This document shows, in pieces, positions 36,632 through 47,029 of a stretch of DNA of 64,000 nt. This DNA is from Phorcus lineatus (Eukaryota; Mollusca; Gastropoda; Trochida; Trochidae), in the NCBI GenBank assembly GCA_921293015.1, contig OV121096.1:14883000-14946999 (forward strand), read 5' to 3'. Numbering within the stretch: the stretch's first letter is position 1; each line of letters starts with the position of its first letter. The notes beneath the pieces were generated by a model. It had not been told where the DNA came from and made no database searches. It was given only the letters and a program-made list of their open reading frames with translations. The position numbers were made by a program, and so were the translations under genes.

Positions 36632-38395
36632 CAGGCTCAGTGTTTCATCCAGAGTGCGCGATTGCGGGATTCTCGCTAATTAGTTAATCAGTCACGCACT
36701 TTTACATTTATAGTGGGGGAGAAATCGCGCAAATAAACATTATTTCACGCAATTTTCAAATCCTGTGCGGTACGTACCTATATACTTTATTATAGCTTGA
36801 TTACCAACATCGCGATCGAAAAGTCTTGATTTAGTTATCAAACGAACTGAAATAACTTCCTGTTTAGATAACAGATCTGTTAGTTTCCGTAATATCAATC
36901 CCTAAACATCGTTTTTTCCCCGTAACAGGTTTGCTGTAATGTTATGTACGAGGATCATAGATCAAATACTAAGTTCCGATTGTTCAGACATGCGCAATTT
37001 ACCTTTCCGCCTGTGTTTTCTCGATGCAAGCGTCTGCTAGTGATAAGCCAATAATGTCAAAGCCTTTTTAGCTCATCAGGTCTGAAAGACCCGATGGGCT
37101 TATGGCATGGCATGGCGTCCGGCGTCCGTCCATCCGTCCGTCCATCTGTCCATCTGTCCGTAAACTTTTCACTTTTTCGACTTTTTCTCCAGAACCAATG
37201 ACTCTAGAGAGTTGAAATTTTATGTGCATACTCCTTGGCAAATGGGGATTCTAAATTGTAGATTTCGTGACCCCATGACACCAAATGGGGTCACAAGGGT
37301 CAAAACCTTAAAAATCTATTTTAATCTTCTTCTCCAGTTCCAAAAGGTCCAGAGAGCTGAAAAGTTGTGTGTAGACTTCTTGGCCAATGGGGATTCTAAA
37401 TTGTAGATTTTGTGACCCCATGACCCCAAATGAGGTCACAGGGGTCAAAACATGAAAAACCTATTTTCATCTTCTTCTCCAGTTCCAAAAGGTCCAGAGA
37501 GCTGAATAGTTGTGTGTAGACTCCTTGGGCACTGGAGATTCTAAATTGTAGGTTTGGTGACCCCATGACCCCAAATGGGGTCACAGGGGTCAAAACCTGA
37601 GAAACCTAATTTCATCTTTTTCCCTAGTTCCAAAAGGTCTAGAGAGCTGAAAAGGTGTGTGAAGACTCCTTTGACACTGGGGATTCTAAATTGTAGGTTT
37701 GGTGACCCCATGACCCCAAATGGGGTCACAGGGGTCAAAACCTAATTTCATCTTTTTCCCTAGTTCCAAAAGGTCTAGAGAGCTGAAAAGGTGTGTGTAG
37801 ACTCCTTGGCCAACGGGGATTCTAAATTGTAGGTTTGGTGACCCCATGACCCCAAATGGGTTCACAGGGGTCAAAACCTAAAAAACCTAATTTCATCTTT
37901 TTCCCTAGTTCCAAAAGGTCGTGATAGCTTAATAGTTGTGTGTAGACTCCTTGGACAATGGGGATTCTGAATTGTAGGTTTGGTGACCCCTTGACCCCAA
38001 ATGGGCAATGGGCCGTTTTTATTTGATTGTGAATAACTTGGACGTTGGGACAGGCTATCTTTCCTACACTGCCCATGACCCCATGGTCTACACCCAAACA
38101 CCTATTTCTATCAAAAGTCTGATGAGCTACAGAGCCCATGGCTCTATTTTTTCACAAAGAGCTCCTGAAAATGATAATACCATTGAAAATTCAGAAGAGA
38201 CCGAGATAGAGGTAACTGACTGAAACCGAAAGTGATAATGAGAAAAATTAAAATTCTTCTTTGACATCGACTGACGATCATGCTTTGGAATCTGCGTCAA
38301 AAAAGTTGAGAGGTTGTAGGTTCTCCCCCACTTTCATGAATGTAGGGGGGGATATCCCCCGCTTGTAGTAAATCCTGGATGAAACACTGCAGGCT
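36632..38395. mobile_element. TIR element nested in DIRS RT frame, 1.75 kb
   Basis: The element occupies 36638-38389, with inverted ends CAGTGTTTCATCCAG (left) and its complement at the right, bounded by a 6-bp direct repeat CAGGCT (36632-36637 and 38390-38395). Removing the insert plus one repeat copy restores the expected RT reading frame. That proves insertion rather than divergence. CAGTG ends suggest the hAT superfamily, but a 6-bp duplication is shorter than the usual 8. It encodes no recognisable transposase; 38150-38225 encodes a short acidic stretch. It carries an AGCTCATCAG element at 37070-38145. Confidence 0.85.
37070..38145 (+). mobile_element. AGCTCATCAG-family element, copy B (nested)
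   Basis: Same ends and head as copy A, with about six 145-bp units and a tail ending CTGATGAGCTACAGAGCCCA/TGGCTCT. It lies inside the TIR element that lies inside the DIRS element. Copies A and B share many single-base features across the array, so they are recent relatives, but unit number differs and B lacks the (AT)n tract. Confidence 0.8.
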
Positions 38396-39947
38396 TTTAC
38401 TCTCCCGTTTTTCTTGTGCCAAAGAAGGACGCAGTAGAAATGAGAATGATTATAGATCTAAAAGTGCTCAACAAATCCTTTCTAAGCAGACCTCTCAAGT
38501 TCTCTATGGAATCCCTCAACAACATCCGCAAACTGATTCTTCCACAGTCCTTGTTTGCCAGCCTCGACTTGAAGGATGCATACTTACACATCCATATCCA
38601 TCTCAAATCCCGGAAGTTCCTGCGTTTTGCCCTCAACAACCGTAGGTTCCAATTCAAGGTGCTTCCTTTCGGGATCTCCATTGCCCCATGGCTGTTCACC
38701 AAAGTCACAGCCCCGGTTCTCCAGTTCCTTCACTTAAATTACGTGTTCATTCACGGGTACCTAGACGATTTTTTGCTACGTCATCAGGATCAATCTACCC
38801 TCCGATACCACCTGATGCTGGTCAGTCCTGTTTTCACCCACCTGGGCTGGATTATTCATCCGGACAAGTCAGAGTTCAACCCGTCTTTTCGGATCAAGTT
38901 CCTGGGAGCCATGTTGGATTCGACAACCTCAACCATTGCTCCATCAGAGGCTTGTTGGACAACGATACAGTCTTCAATCCAACTTCTAACGGATACCAGC
39001 AAGAAACATTCTCTCAGGAGATGGATGTCTCTGGTGGGTTCTCTTACGTCATTTCAGGCCTTCACCATGCGCGGTTGGCTAAACTTGCGCCACATTCAAT
39101 CTTGGATCAACAGCTGCCGTCATCTCCCTCTGGACTCCAAGATTGTGCCTACGAACCTGGTTTGCCGGGAACTTCAGTGGTGGACCTTGCGCACGCACGT
39201 CATGTCAGGCTGCCCATTTATTCTTCCTCCGCCTCAACACACGATCTACACAGATGCGTCGAACACGGGCTGGGGTGCACATTGGAATCAGCACATTTTA
39301 AGCGGGCCCTGGGGCCAATCGGATTCCCTTCTTCACATCAATTTGCTCGAGATGAAGGCGGTGATCTTGGCTCTCTCCAACTGGAAAGCTCTACTCCATT
39401 GTTCAAGTGTTGTGATTGCAACGGACAACTCCACTGTGGTTGCGTATATCAACAAGTTAGGAGGCACGAGATCAGCTCCTCTGATGAAACTCACCAGGGA
39501 TCTTTATGCTCTGGTAGACGCATGGTTCATAACTCTTCAAGCCAGGCACATTCCCGAGAAACTGAACTTCCTAGCGGACTCTCTGTCCAAGAAAAATCTG
39601 ATTGTGTCCTCAGAATGGACGATCCACCCTCAAGTTTTGAATCTGATCGCCAACAGATGGGAGAAGCCTCAAGTAGATCTGTTTGCGACGGCACTAAATT
39701 TCAGACTCCCTTGTTACGTGAGCCCGGTTCCGGATCCCAAGGCTCTGGCAGTGGACGCGCTGTCAATGTCCTGGGACAATCTCATAGCCTATGCCTTTCC
39801 TCCATTCAAGTTGATTCCAGATGTTCTCAACAAAGTGAGGCAACACAATTGCGTCGTGTATCTGCTAGCTCCGGCGTGGCCCAAGAGGGCGTGGTTTCCA
39901 TCGATGATTGATCTACTCATGGAACCCCCGTTAAAATTTCCTCTGTC

Positions 39948-41027
39948 GTGGAATCTGCTCCAACAGCCGAGGTGGCAACCGGACAACATAAACCTCCAGA
40001 CATTCAATCTTTTTGTATGGAAAATATCCAAAGAACGCTGCGAGAACGCGGTTATGCGCAGGCAACTTCTGACGCTATTTCAAGATCCATCAGACCTTCC
40101 ACGTCTGCGCTCTACGACCATAAGTGGATCAAGTTCCAGCAGTGGAGAAGAGACAGAGGTGTGGCCAAGCTCCCCTTGACCAGACCTATGATAGCAGATT
40201 TCCTAAATCACTTACGCCAGGATTGCAACTTAAAAGCGGGCACAATTGAAGTCTATAGATCGGCGATCGCCTCAGTCACAGATCTTGATGGTCTAGCTAT
40301 TGGCTCGGACGTTACTCTTGCTAAGCTAATAAAGTCGTTCAAGCTTCAGGACATAAAGTCGCCAAATACTTTCCCCAAATGGGACCTTCTGTTAGTGCTA
40401 CAATCCTTGCAACGTCCTCCATACGAACCCTTGTATGCCACTTCTCTCAAGTTTCTCGCATGGAAAACAGCTTTTTTGATTGCCTTTGCTTCGGCCGCCA
40501 GAGTATCATAGATACATGCAATAGATATATCCTCCATTGATTTTGCTCATAGATATACATCAGTGTCGTTCAGAGCCTTGCCAGAATTTCTTGCAAAAAA
40601 TCAGTCTACGGCCGCTGGTCCCTTGGGGGCCAGGGTTTATTCCTTTCCGGCTCTCCCTGTGCCTAAATACGCAAAAAACAAAGCGCGTACTCTCTGCCCG
40701 GTAAGCTTTACGTTGGTACATGGATAGGACGCATTCCATCAGGAAAGGTAGAAGACGTCTCTTTATTCCCTGCAACCGGGTCTGTCGACAGAAATTACCA
40801 AAAATACCATTGCTTCTTGGCTTCGTAAGACCATCTCCTTGGCCTATTCTACAGCAGATCAAGAGACAGTAGATGCCAAGTTCTCACCTCATGAGATTAG
40901 AGCGCTCTCGACTTCTCTAGCAGCCTGGAAGTCTGTTTCCAATGACCAAATAGTCGCTTCATGTCAGTGGAAGTCCTCTAGCGCCTTCACCAGGGCCTAT
41001 CTTCGGGACATTTCCTCCTTGCTTTGA
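39948..41027 (+). pseudogene. DIRS tyrosine recombinase, one nonsense and one frameshift
   Basis: Overlaps the end of ORF2 in another frame. The N-terminal core-binding region reads 'LRERGYAQATSDAISRSIRP' and 'LKAGTIEVYRSAIAS'. The first catalytic Arg box is present ('ASAARVS', near 40490-40508) but is followed at once by TAG (40509-40511), where this family normally has Glu. Further on, a frameshift occurs near 40700. The H-x2-R box is seen in 'HEIRALSTS' (near 40890) and the catalytic Tyr in 'FTRAYLRD' (near 40988-41010), ending TGA at 41025-41027. All catalytic residues are visible, so damage is recent. Confidence 0.85.
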
Positions 41028-41100
41028 GGCCTGTCCTCGCTGGGACCATTGGTGGCGGCTCAGCACCTCTCCGCCTGAACCCCCTCCTTGGGGGAAAAAA

Positions 41101-41127
41101 GGGGGGGGGGGGGGGGGGGGGGGGGGG
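41101..41127 (+). repeat. Poly(G) tract, 27 bases
   Basis: An uninterrupted run of G just downstream of the recombinase stop, in the noncoding part of the DIRS element. It could form a G-quadruplex or could be an assembly-length artefact. Confidence 0.95.
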
Positions 41128-41817
41128 AAGTTCCCCAGGGCGAGTGAGTTCCAGTCCCATCCTATCGCCGGAGATGGTGGACTTCAACCACTACGTCAGG
41201 TGGGCATGTCTTCACCCCTGAGTTACTTCGCACAATACTAAGGAGTGGGTAGTTTCGCCATGTTCAACCTTGATATCTCGTTGAGTTGGTGGTTTAGTGA
41301 CGTGGTATAATCACTCTTTGGGATGTATTAATCCGCCTTGTTCGAAGTTCAAGTATTAATCCTCCCTAGCACCTCCTACCTTATTAACATAATAATTACG
41401 GAGTGGAGAGTACAGACTAGAGCGGGAAAGTTTATTGTAATTGGAATTCCTTTCCAGCCATTGGCGGCTATTTCGTGCCGAAATTATCCTGAATTACGTT
41501 TCTTTCACAATCCTTATTAGGATTTATAGTAATTGTACTCTAGAAGTGGTAAATTAGCCTTTGGTATTATCTTTTCAAAGATTAACCTTGGGAATCCTCG
41601 CCAAAATTACGCAATTATTGCGATTTTCCCATAGTTTCGGACTAGAATTTACCGTTATTCGGGATATTTTGGGACAAAATTGATAAATTTACCGTTATTC
41701 TTAAGGATTATCTCCCCTAGTTGTCAAGTTATAAGCGAAATTACGCTAGTTTGGAGAGTTATTAAAACTAATTACATACCCTTTGGAGGTCTGGATACCC
41801 TCCTCCTTACTTGGTAT

Positions 41818-41921
41818 TCTGTCAACGTTGGTTTAGAGGTAAGGTTTTTCGCAATAATTATGAAACAATCACAATTATTGTTAGTAATTATAAGAAAACT
41901 TACCTCTAAACCAAAGGTTTA
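41818..41921. repeat. DIRS internal complementary region
   Basis: The first half (to 'TTTTTCGCAATAAT') is the complement of the element's left extremity (34032-34070). The second half (from 'TATGAAACAATCACAATT') is the complement of its right extremity (42105-42157). The two are fused end to end, which is what the circular-junction template of DIRS elements looks like. Because both halves end in 'GGTTTAGAGGTAA'-type sequence, the region is also a local palindrome. Confidence 0.88.
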
Positions 41922-41964
41922 CTCCCACCCTCCTCCCCGTTATCCAGCTCTCCGTACTTTGAAA

Positions 41965-42157
41965 AGAATGACAGTTGAGTTTGGAATTGAAGGGAGGTAA
42001 CTCAGGGGAGATAATCGGGGAAGAACAACACGCACACCACTAAAAAAAATGTTTATTCTCACGCTCTGTACGATCTCTCCGAAAGAGAGATATAAGTCAA
42101 TGTTGGTTTAGAGGTAAGTTTTCTTATAATTACTAACAATAATTGTGATTGTTTCAT
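41965..42157. repeat. DIRS right inverted terminal repeat
   Basis: 41965-42118 mirrors the left ITR; 42119-42157 is the right-only extension (TTTTCTTATAATTACTAACA onward) represented in the internal complementary region. The element ends at GTTTCAT (42151-42157). Confidence 0.9.
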
Positions 42158-43010
42158 TTTTGGCCCAAACTGAATATTTTTGCAAACAAAATGTGAAACA
42201 TATTCATTGTTGTTTCCTTACAAAAATCAATATGACGACTATATTGAAATATAAAGTTTATTTTCCTTACAATAACATTGCTACAAATTTCACCAAATTT
42301 TAACAACATCTAATCTGTTCATTCCGTAGGTATTCATCTGAAAAATTTATAAATAAAATAGGAAAATATTTAAAATTACTGATCTTGTATATGAAATATG
42401 TCAATTTGGAAATATTAGTACCATTTGCGAATTACGATGAATAGAATTTAACGTAGTGCTGTCCTTAACAAACGTGTTGCTGTAATGAATGTTTCTTCCA
42501 TAATTACATATTGATCACAACAAAATAAAAATAATTTAATTTTTTTAAAAATTTATCTTATATTTGCTGAAAGAGAAATGACTTCTATGCAAATGTTTAC
42601 ATCACCGTATGGTTTGCCCTCGGCCATTCAGAGTTGCCGAGGTACTGGTTTTGGTTTTTCTAACCAATGAAATCATTTCTTTTTGAATTGTCGTCTGTCT
42701 AAAAAATGCCTGAAACAACTGACAAAAGCTGCCTATTCAACTCAAGTCAGCAGTGTGGAACCACTTTTGATATCCAGTCCTTTCATTTTAAAAAATGTTT
42801 GGAGTGTTTGGACTTTATATCACTTTATTTCGTTTGAAGTTCCTGTTTTATTGCTTCTTGAATCTTGAAAAAAATAAAGACTCTGAGATTTGATTCAAAA
42901 TGCTCTTTTATTGAGATCTTCAAGCCAAGTTCAAAGGCACTCAGAGTCATTATGTTTTATTTGTATGTATCAAGATACATATCGTATTGTGACCCAAATT
43001 TCGAGATACA
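42158..43010. other. Gene-free AT-rich intron
   Basis: No coding similarity; continues the host intron interrupted by the DIRS insertion. 'TCAAGATACATATCGTATTG' near 42969 resembles 'ATATCGTATCGTG' at 43903 and may mark the end of an old hAT-type element spanning about 42.96-43.94 kb. Confidence 0.4.
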
Positions 43011-43171
43011 TATATAGAACGTCATACTTGTGCATTTTGATGTTTTGTATTGAACGAGATGTCATGGGAGCAGAGAAACAACGAGTTCGAAGAACGAGTT
43101 GTTTCTCTGCTCCCATGACATTTTTGAAATCAATACAAAACATCAAAATGCACTAGTATGATGTTCTATAT
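43011..43171. repeat. Long hairpin, arms of about 72 bp
   Basis: Left arm 43011-43082 and right arm 43099-43171 are near-perfect complements (for example GTCATGGGAGCAGAGAAACA against its complement) around a 16-bp centre GAGTTCGAAGAACGAG that is itself partly palindromic. It probably represents a MITE-type or rearranged repeat; no clear target duplication. Confidence 0.8.
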
Positions 43172-43800
43172 TTATTATATACCCGATCTTAATTAATGAA
43201 AATATGTTTTATGAAAAATAAACGGTTGCGTAGCGATACACATTTTCACGCCATACATACTTCCGCGTTGAGGTTACCTTGACATTGGTATAAGTACGCC
43301 GATGACCGAATAATGCAATTGACCTGAATGCCACATTCCTCCGCATGATGTCAAGTATAGCAAGTCCGACTTCCACATCTTACAATAACAACAAATAGAT
43401 AAAAAGAAAGATATTTTGATCAAATTCAGAATTGATTTAATATGATAAAGCATTAATCAAACAATGATCAAGTTATTTTGTTTATAAACAAACGTGTAGA
43501 AATCAGTAACTTTTAAAGTTCAAGGTCATCTTCAAAATTTTCAAATTCATTGTCGTCATATTGGCTCGCGCCGTCAGTTAGTCGGAGTCACTGTTGAAGA
43601 TAACATGTCTACGCTTTCGCTGCTGATTTTCATGGTTCATGGTATTTGTTTATAATTGTAATCAAATAATTTGGAAATGACAATCTTGTTTTATAAGAGC
43701 TTTTGTGCAACTCTCGCAAACTGAGAATCCCAATGACCTAAATGTATATCTATAAATAGCTGCTTCGGGAAGTCCCAAGGTTCAGAAAAAGTAGAACCGG

Positions 43801-43867
43801 CAGGGGTGCAATACGGAATCTCGAGTGCAATACGGAATTTGAAGACGGATTCCGTATTGCACCCTTG
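43801..43867. repeat. 67-bp mini inverted repeat
   Basis: Starts CAGGGGTGCAATACGGAATC and ends with the complement GATTCCGTATTGCACCCTTG. The core phrase 'GTGCAATACGGAAT' is repeated once more inside. It resembles a minimal hAT-like end pair. Confidence 0.7.
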
Positions 43868-43937
43868 TATTACTATCCTAAGTTTACATGGGTATATAAT
43901 AAATATCGTATCGTGACTCTCCTGTATCGTTGCACCC

Positions 43938-43999
43938 CTAAAAGTATTCCAAGGAGGATTGTCTTTAAAGAATTAGAAACCTCTGCAGGTTTGTTCAAA
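43938..43999 (-). repeat. DIRS-like terminal fragment
   Basis: Complement of 32565-32640: 'AACCTCTGCAGGTTTGTTCAA' and 'GGAGGATTGTCTTTAAAGAA' match in order. It lies about 45 bp upstream of exon E. Confidence 0.6.
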
Positions 44000-44044
44000 T
44001 TTAAAGTACTTTACATTAAGGCAAGTTAGTATATGTATTTGCAG

Positions 44045-44158
44045 GTACCAATAAGTCATTTTGCATCCCACTGTTACCAAAGACTGGAGCGTGCTCTTGC
44101 AACTGGTGCAAAGAAGGGATTACGCAAACCAATGCTTGAGGAAGTTGAACAAGCAAAG
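44045..44158 (+). CDS. ARHGAP39: ARHGAP39 orthologue, exon E (end of MyTH4, linker)
   Basis: 114 nt, exactly 38 codons. It reads VPISHFASHCYQRLERAL, then TGAKKGLRKP and EEVEQAK. The acceptor is TTTGCAG at 44044 and the donor AAG|GTAAGT at 44158/44159, both phase 0. It corresponds to the 'CYQ(K/R)L..A..TGAKKGL(R/K)KP' stretch between the MyTH4 and RhoGAP domains. It follows the large nest of transposons that fills the preceding intron. Confidence 0.95.
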
Positions 44159-44479
44159 GTAAGTGTGTTAGGGATTGCTGTCAACATTTAAAGATTAATT
44201 TATACTCAATTCATGCAGCTACATTCTTCCATCTGTTCTATCATCCAAATTCTTCTTACTATTCAGTTAATGAGCTTAAATCTTTAATATTGGTTTGATC
44301 CTTGGCTCTTTCATCAATGTCCATCAACAGCTACTGTCTCCCTTGACGCCTGCTTACTAGACTCCCTGGGACACTAGGTTCACATAGTTGTCTAGCAAGC
44401 ACATAGTTCCATTTTTATCACATCAGACCTGATGAGACTTACAGCCCCCTAATAAAGGGCTCCCAGCGACATACTAATT

Positions 44480-46350
44480 GCACACTCATTAGCTCTGTGG
44501 TTCTTAGTGGTAAATCCGGTTCCATTATTGCATAAGAGAAGTGTCATTTCAATGCTTGTAATTACAATCCGGCTGTCACTAAGCTACTGAGTTATGCAGA
44601 TATTGATCGATCACTCCATATTTTCCCATTCCCCTCCACACGTGCTAATAAGACTGTGGGTTCCTTATACCCTCCCACACAGCTAAATGAGCTTCGTGCA
44701 TGCTATCGTTCACACCATACGCACACACGCACAACCCTTGGGCAGATTTCAATATGGGTGGAATCATTTGAAAGAGAAGAAAATTGTCTTGAAGTTGATA
44801 TAAATACATATCTGCGCTACCTGAAATGTAGATGCTGCATGTGCAGGAAAAAAGACAGCAAAAAAATATTGACACAGTAAGTGTCGCGAAAAGGGCAACT
44901 TTAGCACCTGATATTTCCGTAATGACCCTTTCCAAAAACATTTATATCGTTGTCAAGAGAAATAAGTTGTTTTCAATTATATATATAATATCTATTAGAG
45001 CTAATACAAATAGGTATACAGCAAATACTGCACAAAGGGTACTGTTTGCTTTTCTTATCATGTGATCTTATGGGCGATTTTCATGTACCTTTCTATCACC
45101 TTTTACATCATGATAAAGAAAAAAGAATTGTCTTCAATCTGTTATATTGATGACTTATGCACACAAATAAATAAAGACACAGCAAGTGTCATTAAAGTTT
45201 TTTTTTTAACTTTTGCACTTTGATTCCCTTTAAGTGCCATGAATAGGGTAAACCTCCGTATCTCCGTAACCAAATGACTCATTCCAAAAACACTTTTATC
45301 ATTGTCGAGAGAAATAAATTGTCTTCAATAAACCAGTACAGATACAGCAAACGCTGCACAAAGAGTACTTTTCGCTTTTCTAATCACTGAAGCACGATTT
45401 TCATGTACTTTTTTTTCACGCTAAATATTTTCTAAACCGCTTGGTGGTTTTTGATAAATTTTACATCACATTAAAGAAAAAAGAATTGTCTCGTCGATGA
45501 CTTACATTATTCCTGTAAATAAATAAAGGCTCAATAAGTGCTTTGGAAAGGGCAACTTTTGACTCCTGAACACTCGGACATTCTACAACTTCATGTATGA
45601 ATGTAAAGAGTGTTATTAAAATCTGCTGAAACAGAAACTTTGGTTTTTTTTATGTTTTGTGCTATTGATGTCTTTTTTTAGATCAGGCATTTTGAGTCGG
45701 GCATCACCATGAGGTTATTGAGAAATTATCCACCGAAAATGTTCTGGTCGAGATTTATTCTCCTGGGTGCTTGCATCAGGCATGGCCATGGGATAACTAA
45801 GACAATTGCCGAACAACAATTCCATGTTTTTTAGGAGATCCTGGATCTTGTGTCGGGCATTTCCCTGAGACAAAGACAGTTTTTCCACGACAATTACAAC
45901 ATTTTGCTATATATGTCGGAAGAGCATGTGCTCCGCTGAGGTTTCAAATTAAAATGTTAGGACCAGCCTGTTACTCTGGCTAGTGCCGACAGTTATATCT
46001 GTGGAACCTCTCATTCTTGGAAGAGAATTCAAAAGTTGCAATACACTTGTAATCCACAAATGACAATCAGAACTTGCCCGACGTTGAAGGAAGTTGTCTG
46101 GGACTTGCCCTCTCATTGCCTAAGAAGTCAGAAAATGGCATCAAGGTCAACATAATCAGCACAACGTCAGCAGCAGTTGGTGTCTTTTGGACCTTAGGCA
46201 CAGTGGAAAGCTTACGGAAATAACTTGGGCAATTTGAATGATAACTTTTGAAACGGCGTCGCTGATTGCACAACTAATTTGATTGCATCGAATTAGCCGT
46301 CTACATTTCTAGACCAAGAAACCGTTCTCGAGGTTTATAGGAATTTATGA
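44480..46350 (+). mobile_element. piggyBac-like repeat block, copy 2 (inverted relative to copy 1)
   Basis: The order of blocks mirrors copy 1: the GC-richer end block (44500-44780), the array of about 185-bp units (44780-45540), then the block related to 400-960 (45640-46270). No transposase ORF and no intact TTAA-CCCT end was found, so it is a truncated copy. Confidence 0.55.
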
Positions 46351-46451
46351 CGGAGCTACCTCTGTTGGGAGAGAATGATTAATGTTAGGTACAGGACAGA
46401 TCACTCACTCATTGATATTAAAATGAAATTTTATGATAAAGGTTAAAGGAA

Positions 46452-46456
<5 letters not shown>

Positions 46457-46480
<24 letters not shown>
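46457..46480. repeat. (CATA)n microsatellite
   Basis: Seven tandem CATA units at the left edge of the fold-back element. Confidence 0.85.
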
Positions 46481-46484
<4 letters not shown>

Positions 46485-46796
46485 GACTAAATATAACATA
46501 CATCACATAGTTGTTTGCAGAATCATTTTAATCCGATACTAGTATTTCGTCAATAATATGACTCATCAGGGATGAAACGATATGATCGTTAACATCGCAT
46601 TACAAGCATATTTATAACAAAATATACGTACAATGTACAAACATTATGCTAATCAGGTGACATCATGGTTCTTCCTTGTTGGTCTTCTGACTGACACAAT
46701 CACTCTCTTAAGAGTTTGCCCCTTAAATTAAAAGATTAAAGATTAAAATGATTCTGCAAACGACTATGTGAAGTATGTTATATTTAATCTATATGT
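46479..46796. mobile_element. Fold-back element, arms of about 55 bp
   Basis: Left arm 46479-46533 (TATAGACTAAATATAACATA through GCAGAATCATTTTAATC) and right arm 46741-46796 are inverted copies with few mismatches; the loop is about 207 bp with no ORF. Confidence 0.7.
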
Positions 46797-47029
46797 GACC
46801 TTGCGTTTGAACCAATTCAACTTTCCATATATAATATATATATGTATATACTGGAAATTCAACAAATCTCTTTTAAGGGATTCTAACTAATTTTGTCTTT
46901 CAAGGAAACAATAAGTAATGTTGTCAGACAATATGCCCAATCTTTAAGCCATGACAGTGACATTGATGGAGTTATCTAACTTACCTGAGATTAGATTTGT
47001 TGTCAATGGCCAGTTATTTTTGAAAACCC

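Larger units (their letters stand above)
36288..40179 (+). pseudogene. DIRS ORF2: reverse transcriptase, RNase H, methyltransferase-like domain; split by insertion
   Basis: The N-terminal part (to 36637) has 'VGARLGRFLRNW' and 'LEKDAITELD'. The frame is then cut by the 36638-38389 insertion and resumes at 38396 with 'FYSPVFLVPKKD'. RT motifs follow: 'FASLDLKDAYLHI', 'FKVLPFGISIAPW' and the catalytic box 'YLDDFLL' (near 38760). RNase H shows 'IYTDASNTGWG', 'LLEMKAV' and 'ATDNSTVVAYIN', so its three main acidic residues are kept. After that comes 'VDLFATALNFRLPCYVSPVP' and 'SWDNLIAYAFPPF', typical of the DIRS methyltransferase-like region. From 38396 to the TGA near 40179 the frame is fully open. 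Apart from the insertion this ORF looks undamaged. Confidence 0.88.
34032..42157 (+). mobile_element. DIRS-type tyrosine-recombinase retrotransposon, nearly complete
   Basis: About 8.13 kb including a 1.75-kb nested insertion. It has inverted terminal repeats of about 155 bp, an internal complementary region near the right end, and three overlapping reading frames in DIRS order: gag-like, then RT/RNase H/methyltransferase-like, then tyrosine recombinase. There is no LTR, no integrase and no target duplication, as expected for this order of retroelements, which integrate by recombination of a circular intermediate. Boundaries were set from the join inside the internal complementary region. ITR arms differ at only a few positions, so insertion is fairly recent, yet the ORFs carry several disabling changes. 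Confidence 0.9.

Noticed and set aside
38688-39911. 407-codon open frame overlapping the DIRS RT
   Set aside because: It is an alternate-frame shadow of the RT/RNase H frame, with Ser-rich low-complexity translation and no recognisable domain.
34032-42157. LTR retrotransposon or endogenous retrovirus
   Set aside because: Termini are inverted, not direct, repeats; there is no integrase or protease motif; a tyrosine recombinase follows the RNase H. These are DIRS features.
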